Source: Trueperaceae bacterium
GTDB taxonomy: Bacteria > Deinococcota > Deinococci > Deinococcales > Trueperaceae
DNA length: 17,693 nucleotides
Assembly (NCBI GenBank): GCA_003567075.1
Contig: PXAU01000117.1
Coordinates: forward strand, 1-17,693
Direction of reading: 5' to 3'
Shown one piece after another: positions 1 to 7,465 of this stretch. A program made the translations under genes and the position numbers. The notes beneath the pieces are model-generated. The model was not told the origin of the DNA. It saw only the letters and a list, made by a program, of their open reading frames with translations, and searched no databases. Each line of letters starts with the position of its first letter. Position 1 is the first letter of the stretch.

Positions 1-105
1 CAGCCCGGGATGGCGGTCGCAGACGCGGAGCCCGGCCATCACCAGCCCATGGGCGCGTTCGGGTTCGAGGCGGAACATGAGGCTCCGCAGGAGACGGTAG
101 CCCAT
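1..105 (-). CDS. pyrD: Dihydroorotate dehydrogenase (quinone), class 2, N-terminal fragment
   Basis: Only the first 35 codons are in the window; the gene runs off the left edge. The minus-strand frame from the ATG at 103-105 begins MGYRLLRSLMFRLEPERAHG. This is the conserved N-terminal helix of membrane-associated class-2 PyrD enzymes (typically xYRLLRPLLFRLDPERAHxL). The family oxidises dihydroorotate to orotate in pyrimidine synthesis and passes the electrons through FMN to membrane quinone. The N-terminal helical extension seen here is what distinguishes class 2 from the soluble class 1. The start lies 6 nt after the stop of the upstream SDR gene, so the two are probably co-transcribed. 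I see no clear Shine-Dalgarno sequence, so translation may depend on coupling. Identification rests on a short stretch, but the pattern is characteristic. Confidence 0.8.
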   Translation of the reverse strand, partial: MGYRLLRSLMFRLEPERAHGLVMAGLRVCDRHPGL

Positions 106-111
106 GGCCGC

Positions 112-852
112 TCAGGCGCGCTTTGGCCGGCTGGGACGGAGTTCGATCTTCGACGGCAGCGCTCGCGCCTGGCTCCGCGCCAGGTACAGCACGGCCTCGG
201 CGACGTCCTCCGGCTGGAGCTTCCAGGCGTCTTCCGGGGCTGGCTCGCGGCCGCTGAAGTGGGTCGCGACCGAGCCCGGCATGATCGTCGATACGCGCAC
301 CCCGTGCTCGCGCAGATCGAGCATGATCGCCTGCGTGAAGCCCACCAGGGCGAACTTCGAGGCGTTGTACGCGCTGCCGCCGGCGAAGAAGTTGGCGCCC
401 GCCAACGAGCCGATGGTCACGAGCAGGCCCGAACTCGCCAGCAGCGCCGGCAGCGTCGCCTTCACCGTGTTGAACACGCCGGTCAGGTTGGTGTCGATCA
501 CCTCGTGCCAGGCCTCGGGCGTCAGCTCCACGATCGACCCGAAGCGCCCGACGCCGGCGTTGGCGACCACCAGATCGATGCCGCCGTAACGCGCCACGGC
601 GCTCTCGACCGCCGCCTCGAGCGCGGCCGGGTCGCGCACGTCGGCGATCGCACCGAAGGCCGCTGGGTCTTGGTCGGCGGCGCCGTCGGGGGCTGCCGCC
701 GCCAAGGCGGCGACGCTGGCAGCCAGCGTCGCCTCGTCGCGTCCCGTGACGCACACCCGCATCCCGGCTGCCACCAGGGCCTGAGCGACACCCCGCCCGA
801 TACCCTTGCTACCCCCGGTGATGAACGCCACCTGCTTGCTCACATCTCGCAT
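112..852 (-). CDS. Short-chain dehydrogenase/reductase (classical SDR)
   Basis: A 246-residue NAD(P)-dependent oxidoreductase of unknown substrate, probably cytosolic. The classical SDR landmarks are all present: the cofactor motif TGGSKGIG at residues 12-19, NAG at 98-100, and the catalytic set N122, S149, Y162 and K166 (YNASK). A PG turn follows at 192-193. Length is normal for the family. The closest general type is the 3-oxoacyl-ACP reductase-like group, but sequence alone does not separate FabG from other SDRs. The lack of fab neighbours argues against calling it fabG. The start at 852 has no Shine-Dalgarno sequence but follows a TGG-TAGCGT box by 6 nt, which suggests a leaderless mRNA. 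A GTG at codon 4 is an alternative start. It precedes pyrD by 6 nt and is likely its operon partner, with no evident functional link. Confidence 0.9.
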   Translation of the reverse strand: MRDVSKQVAFITGGSKGIGRGVAQALVAAGMRVCVTGRDEATLAASVAALAAAAPDGAADQDPAAFGAIADVRDPAALEAAVESAVARYGGIDLVVANAGVGRFGSIVELTPEAWHEVIDTNLTGVFNTVKATLPALLASSGLLVTIGSLAGANFFAGGSAYNASKFALVGFTQAIMLDLREHGVRVSTIMPGSVATHFSGREPAPEDAWKLQPEDVAEAVLYLARSQARALPSKIELRPSRPKRA

Positions 853-858
853 GGCTCG

Positions 859-867
859 ACGCTACCA
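859..867 (-). promoter_or_regulatory. Extended -10 element for the SDR-pyrD transcript, leaderless type
   Basis: Read on the minus strand, TGG-TAGCGT lies 6 nt before the ATG at 852. This spacing puts the transcription start at or very near the start codon. The same TGG-TAGC pattern recurs upstream of other genes in the window (4413-4421 and 15426-15434). No convincing -35 hexamer is visible. Assigned by pattern only. Confidence 0.45.
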
Positions 868-891
868 CGGGTCTCAACCGCATCTCGGCGC

Positions 892-941
892 GCGCCGGCA
901 CGCCGGCAGCGCGCGCGGCGCCGGCACGCCGGCAGCGCGCG
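892..941. repeat. Two perfect 24-bp direct repeats with internal palindromes
   Basis: The 24-bp block at 892-915 is repeated exactly at 918-941, with 2 bp between copies (period 26 bp). Each copy holds a small palindrome of GCCGG-CACG-CCGGC form (894-907 and 920-933). The block lies in the divergent region between the SDR and the phosphatase and encodes nothing I can recognise. It could be an operator with two sites, or a local duplication of a GC-rich palindrome. Confidence 0.7.
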
Positions 942-976
942 TCGTCGCGCGCCGAGCGCAGGCGCGCGACGACGCG
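938..976. repeat. Perfect 16-bp inverted repeat with 7-nt loop
   Basis: Bases 938-953 are exactly complementary to 961-976, with a 7-nt loop (954-960). It ends 1 bp before the putative -10 box (978-983) of the plus-strand phosphatase gene and overlaps the last bases of the direct repeat at 918-941. Both flanking genes are transcribed away from it, so a terminator role is unlikely. A regulator-binding dyad or a REP-like palindrome fits better. Confidence 0.75.
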
Positions 977-977
977 G

Positions 978-983
978 TATCGT
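978..983 (+). promoter_or_regulatory. Possible -10 element for the phosphatase-scpA operon
   Basis: TATCGT lies 10 nt before the ATG at 994. No Shine-Dalgarno sequence precedes that ATG, so a leaderless or near-leaderless transcript is plausible. The -35 region would fall inside the 938-976 hairpin. The match is weak. Confidence 0.35.
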
Positions 984-993
984 CGCCCCGCCG

Positions 994-1620
994 ATGCGAC
1001 GCCTCACCCTCATCCGCCACGGGCTCACCGCCTGGAACCTGAGCGGGCGCTTCCAGGGCACCAGCGACGTGCCGCTCTCGGACGCGGGGCGCCAGCAGGC
1101 GCGACGGTTGCGGCCGCACGCGGCGCGTTTGGAGCGCGTCGACGTGGTGGTCAGCAGCCCATCACGGCGCGCGCTGGAGACGGCGCAGCTGGCGTTCCCG
1201 GAGCGGACGCCGCTGCCGGAGGCGCGCGTTCGGGAGCTCGACTTCGGCGTGTTCGAAGGCCGCACCTTCGATCAGAACCAACGGCACCCCGCCTGGCGCT
1301 GGTGGACGGCCGATCCGTACGAGCGCCCCGCGCCGCGCGGTGAGTCGTACCGCATGCTGCAGGCGCGCGCCGTCGCCTGGTTGGACGAGGCGCGGGCGCG
1401 CTGGAGCGGGTCGCACGTCGCGCTCGTGTGCCATTCGGGGACGGTGCAGATGCTGTTGGCGCACCTGCTGGGTGTCACGCGGCCGCGCTACGCCGAACGG
1501 CTCGAGGTGCAGCACACGAGCCTCAGCCTGGTGCGCTTCGAGGCTGACGCGATCGTGGTCGAGCGGGTCAACGCGGTGCCGCACCTCGATGCCTTCGAGC
1601 CTGCGCAGGGCCTGACGTGA
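994..1620 (+). CDS. Histidine phosphatase superfamily protein (phosphoglycerate mutase-like)
   Basis: A 208-residue member of the histidine phosphatase superfamily. The N-terminal LIRHG motif (residues 6-10) carries the phospho-accepting H9 with R8. The second catalytic histidine is H147 in LVCHSGT, the usual acid/base region shows as ELDFGVFEG (81-89), and the phosphate-pocket arginine is probably in SPSRRA (55-60). Such proteins include cofactor-dependent phosphoglycerate mutases, alpha-ribazole phosphatase (CobC) and broad-range phosphatases. The length and ELDFG motif suit the CobC/PhoE-type group, but no cobalamin genes are nearby, so I leave the substrate open. The open frame extends far upstream, but that part is antisense to the SDR. 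The ATG at 994 immediately precedes the LIRHG core and is the only sensible start. The stop overlaps the scpA start (GTGA). Confidence 0.9.
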   Translation: MRRLTLIRHGLTAWNLSGRFQGTSDVPLSDAGRQQARRLRPHAARLERVDVVVSSPSRRALETAQLAFPERTPLPEARVRELDFGVFEGRTFDQNQRHPAWRWWTADPYERPAPRGESYRMLQARAVAWLDEARARWSGSHVALVCHSGTVQMLLAHLLGVTRPRYAERLEVQHTSLSLVRFEADAIVVERVNAVPHLDAFEPAQGLT

Positions 1621-2366
1621 GCCTGGCCACGGCCGAGCATCAGGCCCGCGGCGCACCCGCCGGCGACGGCTACGAGGTCCGGCAGGCCCACTTCCAGGGC
1701 AGCCTCAGCGAACTGGCGTCGCTGCTTCGCAGAGGCCGCCTCGCACCTGCTCAGGTCGATCTCGTCGGCCTCGTCCAGGACTTCCTGGCGTACTTCGAGC
1801 AGCATGCCGAGCGCGACCTCGATCTGGCCAGCGAGGCGTTGCCAGCCCTGGCTCAGGTGATCGAGGTGAAGCTGCGGCTGCTGCTGCCACGGCCGCCGCG
1901 CGCACCCGACGAGGACCTCGCCGACGAGGCCCGGATCGAGGCCGTCGACGCGGTCGAGACGCTCGCGCGGCTCGAGCACGCCATCGCCTTCTTGCGCGAG
2001 CGGCGCGAGCGACGGCGCCACCTGGTGGCGGCCCGGCCGCCGCGACTGCGCTTCCCGCGCCGGGTGCCACCGGTGCGCCTGGCGCTTGGCCAGTTGGCGG
2101 CGCTCGCCGGACGCTACCGCGGCGACGCCTACTTCGAGCTGCAGCGCGATCGACTGAGCGTGCCCGAGGCCATGCGGCGGATCCTCGAGCGGCTCGCGGC
2201 GCTGGGTCGCGCTGAGCTTCGCAGCCTGGCCACGCCCGCCGATTGGGGGGTGCGCACCGTCTTCTTCGCCGGCTTGCTGGAACTGCTGCGGGAGCGCCGC
2301 GTGAAGGCCGAGCAGGCCGCACCGTTCGGCCCGATCGTGGTGGAGCGGCAGGAACGCCAGTCGTGA
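1617..2366 (+). CDS. scpA: Segregation and condensation protein A
   Basis: A 249-residue kleisin. ScpA bridges the heads of the SMC dimer and, with ScpB, forms the bacterial condensin that compacts and segregates chromosomes. Visible family features are the N-terminal FxGSLSELASLLRRG stretch (around 26-40, like the usual FEGPLDLLLxLI), then FLAYFEQ, then the helix ending in EVKLRLLLPRPP (82-93), which corresponds to the conserved IKSRxLLP segment. The middle is charged, and a C-terminal winged-helix region covers about 170-245. The GTG start overlaps the phosphatase stop by 4 nt, so translation is probably coupled. ScpB and SMC are not in the window. The N-terminal dozen residues look unconserved, so the start could be slightly later. 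The gene converges on typA. Confidence 0.85.
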   Translation: MSLATAEHQARGAPAGDGYEVRQAHFQGSLSELASLLRRGRLAPAQVDLVGLVQDFLAYFEQHAERDLDLASEALPALAQVIEVKLRLLLPRPPRAPDEDLADEARIEAVDAVETLARLEHAIAFLRERRERRRHLVAARPPRLRFPRRVPPVRLALGQLAALAGRYRGDAYFELQRDRLSVPEAMRRILERLAALGRAELRSLATPADWGVRTVFFAGLLELLRERRVKAEQAAPFGPIVVERQERQS

Positions 2367-2375
2367 CGCCCCGCC

Positions 2376-2392
2376 GCGCGCGAGCAGCGCGC
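2376..2392. terminator. Short GC hairpin between convergent scpA and typA
   Basis: GCGCGC at 2376-2381 pairs with GCGCGC at 2387-2392 around a 5-nt loop, inside the 57-bp gap between two convergent stop codons. There is no T-tract on either side. It may help terminate both transcripts, but GC-rich sequence gives such stems easily. Confidence 0.3.
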
Positions 2393-2423
2393 ACGGACGC
2401 ACCGCGGCCGAAGATCGTTTCGC

Positions 2424-4262
<1,839 letters not shown>

Positions 4263-4306
4263 GCGAGCTCCTGGGGGCGCCTCCCGGTGGTCGGCGCCAA
4301 GGCGGC

Positions 4307-4315
4307 ATGGTAGCA
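4307..4315 (-). promoter_or_regulatory. Extended -10 promoter element of typA
   Basis: On the minus strand, TGC-TACCAT lies 44 nt before the typA ATG. It leaves room for a short leader with the AGGAG ribosome-binding site. There is no consensus -35; with 17-bp spacing the -35 position is GTAAGC at 4330-4335, inside one arm of an inverted repeat. The extended TGn motif probably compensates. Confidence 0.5.
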
Positions 4316-4329
4316 GACCGACCGTGCCC

Positions 4330-4384
4330 GCTTACGCCCTCGTGCGACGCGCCCGGGCGAGCTGGCGGCCGCCACTGCGTAAGC
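4330..4384. repeat. 8-bp inverted repeat in the typA/menG divergent region
   Basis: GCTTACGC (4330-4337) and GCGTAAGC (4377-4384) are perfect inverted copies 39 bp apart. The left arm covers the position expected for the typA -35 box. It could be a pair of half-sites for a regulator, but an 8-bp match may be chance. Apart from this, the promoters and the small ORF, I see nothing else in 4263-4463. Confidence 0.3.
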
Positions 4385-4412
4385 ATGCTGACAGCGCCGT
4401 AGGCTGGACGCC

Positions 4413-4421
4413 TGGTAGCGT
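4413..4421 (+). promoter_or_regulatory. Possible extended -10 element for the menG operon
   Basis: TGG-TAGCGT is the same nine bases as the SDR promoter candidate. It lies 42 nt before the small ORF that begins at 4464. A CTGACA at 4388-4393 is too far upstream (22 bp) to be a standard -35. Pattern match only. Confidence 0.35.
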
Positions 4422-4463
4422 CGTCCTCAAGGTCGCTGCCGTCGGCGGCGGCCCGGAGGAACC

Positions 4464-4568
4464 ATGCGACAGTACGTCAGCAGCCTTCGCGGCGTCGGTC
4501 GACGCTGGACCGGCGCGGCGCGCCCGCGCGCGCGCGGCGCAGCGGACCTCGGCCCGGTAGCGCCATGA
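4464..4568 (+). CDS. Small Arg-rich ORF (34 aa), coupled to menG; function unknown
   Basis: A 34-codon ORF beginning MRQYVSSLRGVGRRWTG and ending at a TGA that overlaps the menG ATG as ATGA. It has the best ribosome-binding site in this region, CCGGAGGA ending 3 nt before the ATG, whereas menG has no Shine-Dalgarno sequence of its own. Seven arginines and one tryptophan give it a basic character, with no signal peptide or membrane segment. The 4-nt overlap matches the next two junctions of the operon, which supports it being translated. It may act mainly as a leader that delivers ribosomes to menG, or encode a real micro-protein. In GC-rich DNA a short frame can be open by chance, so I hold this at moderate confidence. 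Confidence 0.45.
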   Translation: MRQYVSSLRGVGRRWTGAARPRARGAADLGPVAP

Positions 4569-5284
4569 CGCTGCCGCCAGCCGGCCAGGCGCCCGACAAG
4601 GGCCCCGTGGTCGCGGCGATGTTCGATCGCATCGCGCCACGCTACGACCGGCTCAACCGCCTGCTCAGCCTGGGCGTGGACGTCGACTGGCGCCGGCAGG
4701 CGGTGCGCGCGGCGCTGGCCGACGCGCCGGCGCGCGTGCTCGACGTGGCGACCGGCACCGCCGATCTGGCGCTCATGCTCAAGCGTGCGCGGCCGCAGGC
4801 GGAGGTGATCGGGGTCGATTTCGCCGAGGCGATGCTCGCGGTGGGTCGGGAGAAGGCCGTCCGGCGAGGGCTGGGCGTCGAGTTGCGCCGTGCCGACGCG
4901 CTGGCGCTTCCCTTCGATGATGCCAGCTTCGACGCCCTCACCGTGGCCTACGGCCTGCGGAACTTCGCCGACGTCGCGCTCGGGCTGGCGGAGATGCGGC
5001 GGGTGATGCGGCGTGGTGGCCGCGTGGTGGTGTTGGAGTTCCCGCCGCCGCCAGCGAACCTCGCGGGCCGGGCGCTGCGCTGGTATGGTCGCATCGTGAT
5101 GCCGACCATCGGCGGTCTCGTCTCCGGCGACCGCAGCGCCTACGCCTACCTGCCCGCTTCCACCGAGGCCTTCCTAACGCCTGCCGAACTGACGGCCGCG
5201 CTCCAGGCCGCCGGCTTCGACCAGGTGCAGCACCGTCTGCAGAGCTTCGGGGTATCGGCCTTGCACGTGGGGGTGGCGGCGTGA
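4565..5284 (+). CDS. menG: Demethylmenaquinone methyltransferase (UbiE/MenG family)
   Basis: A 239-residue SAM-dependent C-methyltransferase that converts demethylmenaquinone to menaquinone, the last step of menaquinone synthesis, at the membrane. Family signatures are present: RYDRLNRLLSLGVDVDWRR (26-44), the SAM-binding motif DVATGTAD (60-67), AYGLRNF (128-134), and GGRVVVLEFPPP. The usual SGD..AY.YLPAST.AF block follows. Menaquinone rather than ubiquinone is inferred because the window also encodes the futalosine-pathway enzyme MqnD and nothing specific to ubiquinone. The ATG lacks a Shine-Dalgarno sequence and overlaps the stop of the 34-codon ORF. The stop in turn overlaps the next gene as GTGA. 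Confidence 0.93.
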   Translation: MTLPPAGQAPDKGPVVAAMFDRIAPRYDRLNRLLSLGVDVDWRRQAVRAALADAPARVLDVATGTADLALMLKRARPQAEVIGVDFAEAMLAVGREKAVRRGLGVELRRADALALPFDDASFDALTVAYGLRNFADVALGLAEMRRVMRRGGRVVVLEFPPPPANLAGRALRWYGRIVMPTIGGLVSGDRSAYAYLPASTEAFLTPAELTAALQAAGFDQVQHRLQSFGVSALHVGVAA

Positions 5285-5886
5285 ACGAGCTGCGCAGCGC
5301 GAACACCCTCACGGGTCTCAGCGTCAGCACCGACGCGACGCTGGTCGATCCGGACTGGGAGGTCTTCGCCGCCGACCACGACCGCCGCTTCGGCCTGGCG
5401 ATCTCGCTCCTGAAGAGCCAGGTGCGGGGACGGAGATACGACAACGAGGTGATGAAGCTGCGCGTCGGGACCGCTGGCTTCTACGTCCAGTCGCGGCGCT
5501 TCCCGGCGGCCTTCTATGGCGACACCGTCAAGCCCGAGGGGCACCGCGTGTCGCCGGAGGAGGTCGATCTGCTGGTGTGGGAGGCGGTCGCCACGTACCG
5601 CGCCGGCGACGCCCGCTCGCTCACCTGCGTCTACGCCGACGACGACCCGCCAGACGTCTTCTTCGGCTATCGCACCGGGCCGCGGCGGCGCTACGAGCTG
5701 GGCCTGCTGCGCTCGCTGCGCCCCTTGCACCTGCGCGTCGTGGTGGAGGCGGAGAGCGCCATGGAATCGCTCGGCGCCGACAACGGCGTGTTGATCGTGC
5801 AGCGGCTCACGGACGAGTCGCACGTGGTGGTGCGGGCGACCGGCCGGCGCCAGCCCTACCTGGCGTTCCCTGACCCGTCGGGGTGA
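5281..5886 (+). CDS. Uncharacterised 201-aa protein in the menG operon
   Basis: I do not recognise a family. The 201-residue protein is soluble, charged and balanced in composition, with no signal peptide, membrane helix or metal-binding motif. It looks alpha/beta: alternating strands such as RYDNEVMKLRVGTAGFYVQ (53-71), SLTCVYADDD and HLRVVVEAES, ending in VLIVQRLTDESHVVVRATG. Codon use is like that of its neighbours and the frame is closed on both sides by 4-nt overlaps (GTGA with menG, GTGA with the FAD gene), so it is surely a real gene. The start is GTG at 5281. The position between a menaquinone methyltransferase and an FAD protein suggests a role in redox or quinone metabolism, but that is only context. 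Confidence 0.85.
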   Translation: MNELRSANTLTGLSVSTDATLVDPDWEVFAADHDRRFGLAISLLKSQVRGRRYDNEVMKLRVGTAGFYVQSRRFPAAFYGDTVKPEGHRVSPEEVDLLVWEAVATYRAGDARSLTCVYADDDPPDVFFGYRTGPRRRYELGLLRSLRPLHLRVVVEAESAMESLGADNGVLIVQRLTDESHVVVRATGRRQPYLAFPDPSG

Positions 5887-6671
5887 ACCCGGCCGAGTCT
5901 CCGGACGTGATCGTGGTCGGCGCTGGCCTGACCGGCAGCGAGGCCGCGTGGGGTCTGGCGCGCGCTGGCGTGCCGACCCTGCTCGTCACCACCAGCCTCG
6001 ACACGATCGCCACGCTCCCGGGCGACGGCTGGGGCTTCGCGCCGCCGCCCCAGGGCCTGCTGGCGACCGTTGCGCACGAGGCGGGCGGTCCCGACGCCTG
6101 GTCGGCGCGGGGTCTGCATCGCGCGGTCAAGCGCGAACTGGAACGCGAACCTGCCCTTCACGTGCTGCAATCGACCGTCACCGGCCTGCACTGCGACGGG
6201 GCTGGCCGCGTCGTCGGGGTGGCAACCTGGGAGGGGGTGGCGCGGTCGGCGCCGCTGGTGGCCCTGTGCGTGGGCTCGTTCCTGCGGGCCCGCCTGCGCA
6301 TGGGCCGCAGCGTGGAGGTGGCGGGGCGCCTCTCGGAGTTCGCTGACGACGACCTGTACGAGGACCTCGTGGCACGCGGGCGACGCTTCCAGACGCGCCG
6401 CCTGGCGTTGCCCGGCGACGCGCTCCAGCCCGGGTACGAGGTCGAGCATCAGGTCCTGGCCGCCGGTGAGGTGGCCTCGGACGGCGCCGTTCGGGATCTG
6501 CCCGGCTTGTTCGCCTACGGCGTGTGCGCCGGGGCGGCAGCCGACCTGGCGAGCTCGGCGCGGCTCGGCGTCGAGGCGGCCAGGTGGCTGGCGAGCCTCG
6601 TTGGAGGTCCCTCCGCGAGCGCCGCGAAGCGGCCCGCGCCGGCGTCTTCAGGGCCGCCGCGTGACGCGTAG
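5883..6671 (+). CDS. GidA-related FAD-binding protein (MnmG N-terminal-like, stand-alone)
   Basis: A 262-residue FAD protein. It opens with a dinucleotide-binding motif, VVGAGLTGSEAAWGLARAG (11-29). Its middle, CVGSFLRARLRMG then GRLSEFADDDLYEDLVARG, parallels the GTFLRGxxHIG and GRLSDFADDDL features of the MnmG/GidA and TrmFO family. It is less than half the length of MnmG and lacks the tRNA-binding and C-terminal helical domains, so it is not MnmG itself. A GidA-related single-domain protein of similar size is known from Thermus thermophilus. Its substrate is unknown to me. The GTG start overlaps the preceding stop (GTGA). The last 24 or so residues are Ala/Pro/Ser-rich, and the final 24 nt overlap the 3' end of the convergent gene at 6648-6857. 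Confidence 0.8.
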   Translation: MNPAESPDVIVVGAGLTGSEAAWGLARAGVPTLLVTTSLDTIATLPGDGWGFAPPPQGLLATVAHEAGGPDAWSARGLHRAVKRELEREPALHVLQSTVTGLHCDGAGRVVGVATWEGVARSAPLVALCVGSFLRARLRMGRSVEVAGRLSEFADDDLYEDLVARGRRFQTRRLALPGDALQPGYEVEHQVLAAGEVASDGAVRDLPGLFAYGVCAGAAADLASSARLGVEAARWLASLVGGPSASAAKRPAPASSGPPRDA

Positions 6672-6857
6672 CGTGTCGTCACTGGCGGTGGTGTAGCGCG
6701 CCATCTTGGTGAGCTCGTCAGGCGTTGCCCACACGATGCGGGCCCCTGCCGGCGTCGTGGCCAGCAAACGGTAGCGGGAGCGGCCGTGCTCGATCGCCGA
6801 GATCACGTAGCGCTCCTCCTCGTAGAGGACCTCCTCACCGACGTTGAAGCTGGGCAT
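6648..6857 (-). CDS. Small 69-aa protein, probable beta-barrel, function unknown
   Basis: A 69-residue protein beginning MPSFNVGEEVLYEEERYVIS. The pattern of a GEEVLY-type strand, a RYVISAIEHG strand, a SRYRLLAT strand and a TPAGARIVWATPDELTKM segment looks like a small SH3-like/KOW-like barrel that reads as if it binds nucleic acid or protein. I cannot assign a named family. The ATG at 6857 has no Shine-Dalgarno sequence but lies 6 nt after TACACT, so the mRNA is probably leaderless. It sits 38 nt downstream of the YIP1-like gene on the same strand, with its own promoter in that gap. Its 3' end overlaps the convergent FAD gene by 24 nt. Confidence 0.75.
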   Translation of the reverse strand: MPSFNVGEEVLYEEERYVISAIEHGRSRYRLLATTPAGARIVWATPDELTKMARYTTASDDTLRVTRRP

Positions 6858-6863
6858 GCCCTA

Positions 6864-6869
6864 AGTGTA
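6864..6869 (-). promoter_or_regulatory. -10 element of the 69-aa gene, leaderless type
   Basis: TACACT on the minus strand is followed by 6 nt and then ATG. The same hexamer serves infC (8387-8392) and hisD (9774-9779). The -35 region has no consensus. Confidence 0.5.
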
Positions 6870-6895
6870 CGTCCTGCGACCCGTGTGGCGTCGCC

Positions 6896-7465
6896 TCAGC
6901 GCATCGCGCTCATCACGGCGTACGACACCGCCAGCAACAGCGCCGGCACGACGAAGACGGCCACCAGGTACAGCACCAAGGCCGTAAGAGCGCGCCTTCG
7001 GGCGAACACGCGCACGCCCGTGGCCACCAGCACCACGTGCCAGAACGGGAACGCCAGCAGGCCGACGAGCGCCGTGGGGAGCGGTACCACGATGGCCGCC
7101 GGCACCAGCGACAGGGCCAGGGTACCGGCCGGCACCCAGGACCAGGCCACGATCTCCCACGCTCGCACGTCGAGCTCGGCCGGGCGCACCATCACCAGGC
7201 CGCCCAACAGGATCACCATGGCCAGGTAGGGGAGGCCGATGGCGCTCGCGAACGCCCACACCAGCAGGAAACCGTCCGAGGCGGTGGCCCGCACGAAGGC
7301 CAGACTGAGGACCGCGAGCGCCAGCAGCGTCGCCACCAGCGCCGCGCCGAGCGCGCGCGGCAGCTGCGGGGCCGGTGTCTCGTGCAGCGCCCGGAAGAAG
7401 CTCATCGGTGCGGACGCCGCCCACCAGGCGTCCCGAACCAGACCGACGGCGCCAGCGCGGGTCAT
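6896..7465 (-). CDS. YIP1-like integral membrane protein
   Basis: A 189-residue membrane protein with about five hydrophobic segments, roughly at 37-60, 64-90, 106-124, 127-150 and 158-186. A short N-terminal cytosolic part includes PMSFFRALHETPAP, the P..FF..L pattern that opens many YIP1-domain proteins, and a W..VP.G.L.L pattern lies near 109-118. Function in bacteria is unknown; eukaryotic relatives act in membrane trafficking. The ATG overlaps the mqnD stop by 4 nt (ATGA), so it is translated with mqnD. That link could reflect a shared membrane or quinone context, but this is not shown. The family call is moderate; the membrane topology is clear. Confidence 0.7.
   Translation of the reverse strand: MTRAGAVGLVRDAWWAASAPMSFFRALHETPAPQLPRALGAALVATLLALAVLSLAFVRATASDGFLLVWAFASAIGLPYLAMVILLGGLVMVRPAELDVRAWEIVAWSWVPAGTLALSLVPAAIVVPLPTALVGLLAFPFWHVVLVATGVRVFARRRALTALVLYLVAVFVVPALLLAVSYAVMSAMR

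Noticed and set aside
10..993. Long plus-strand open frame running into the histidine phosphatase gene
   Set aside because: It is antisense to the SDR gene and to pyrD, reads as Arg/Gly/Ala/His-rich shadow sequence, and the phosphatase core begins at the ATG at 994.
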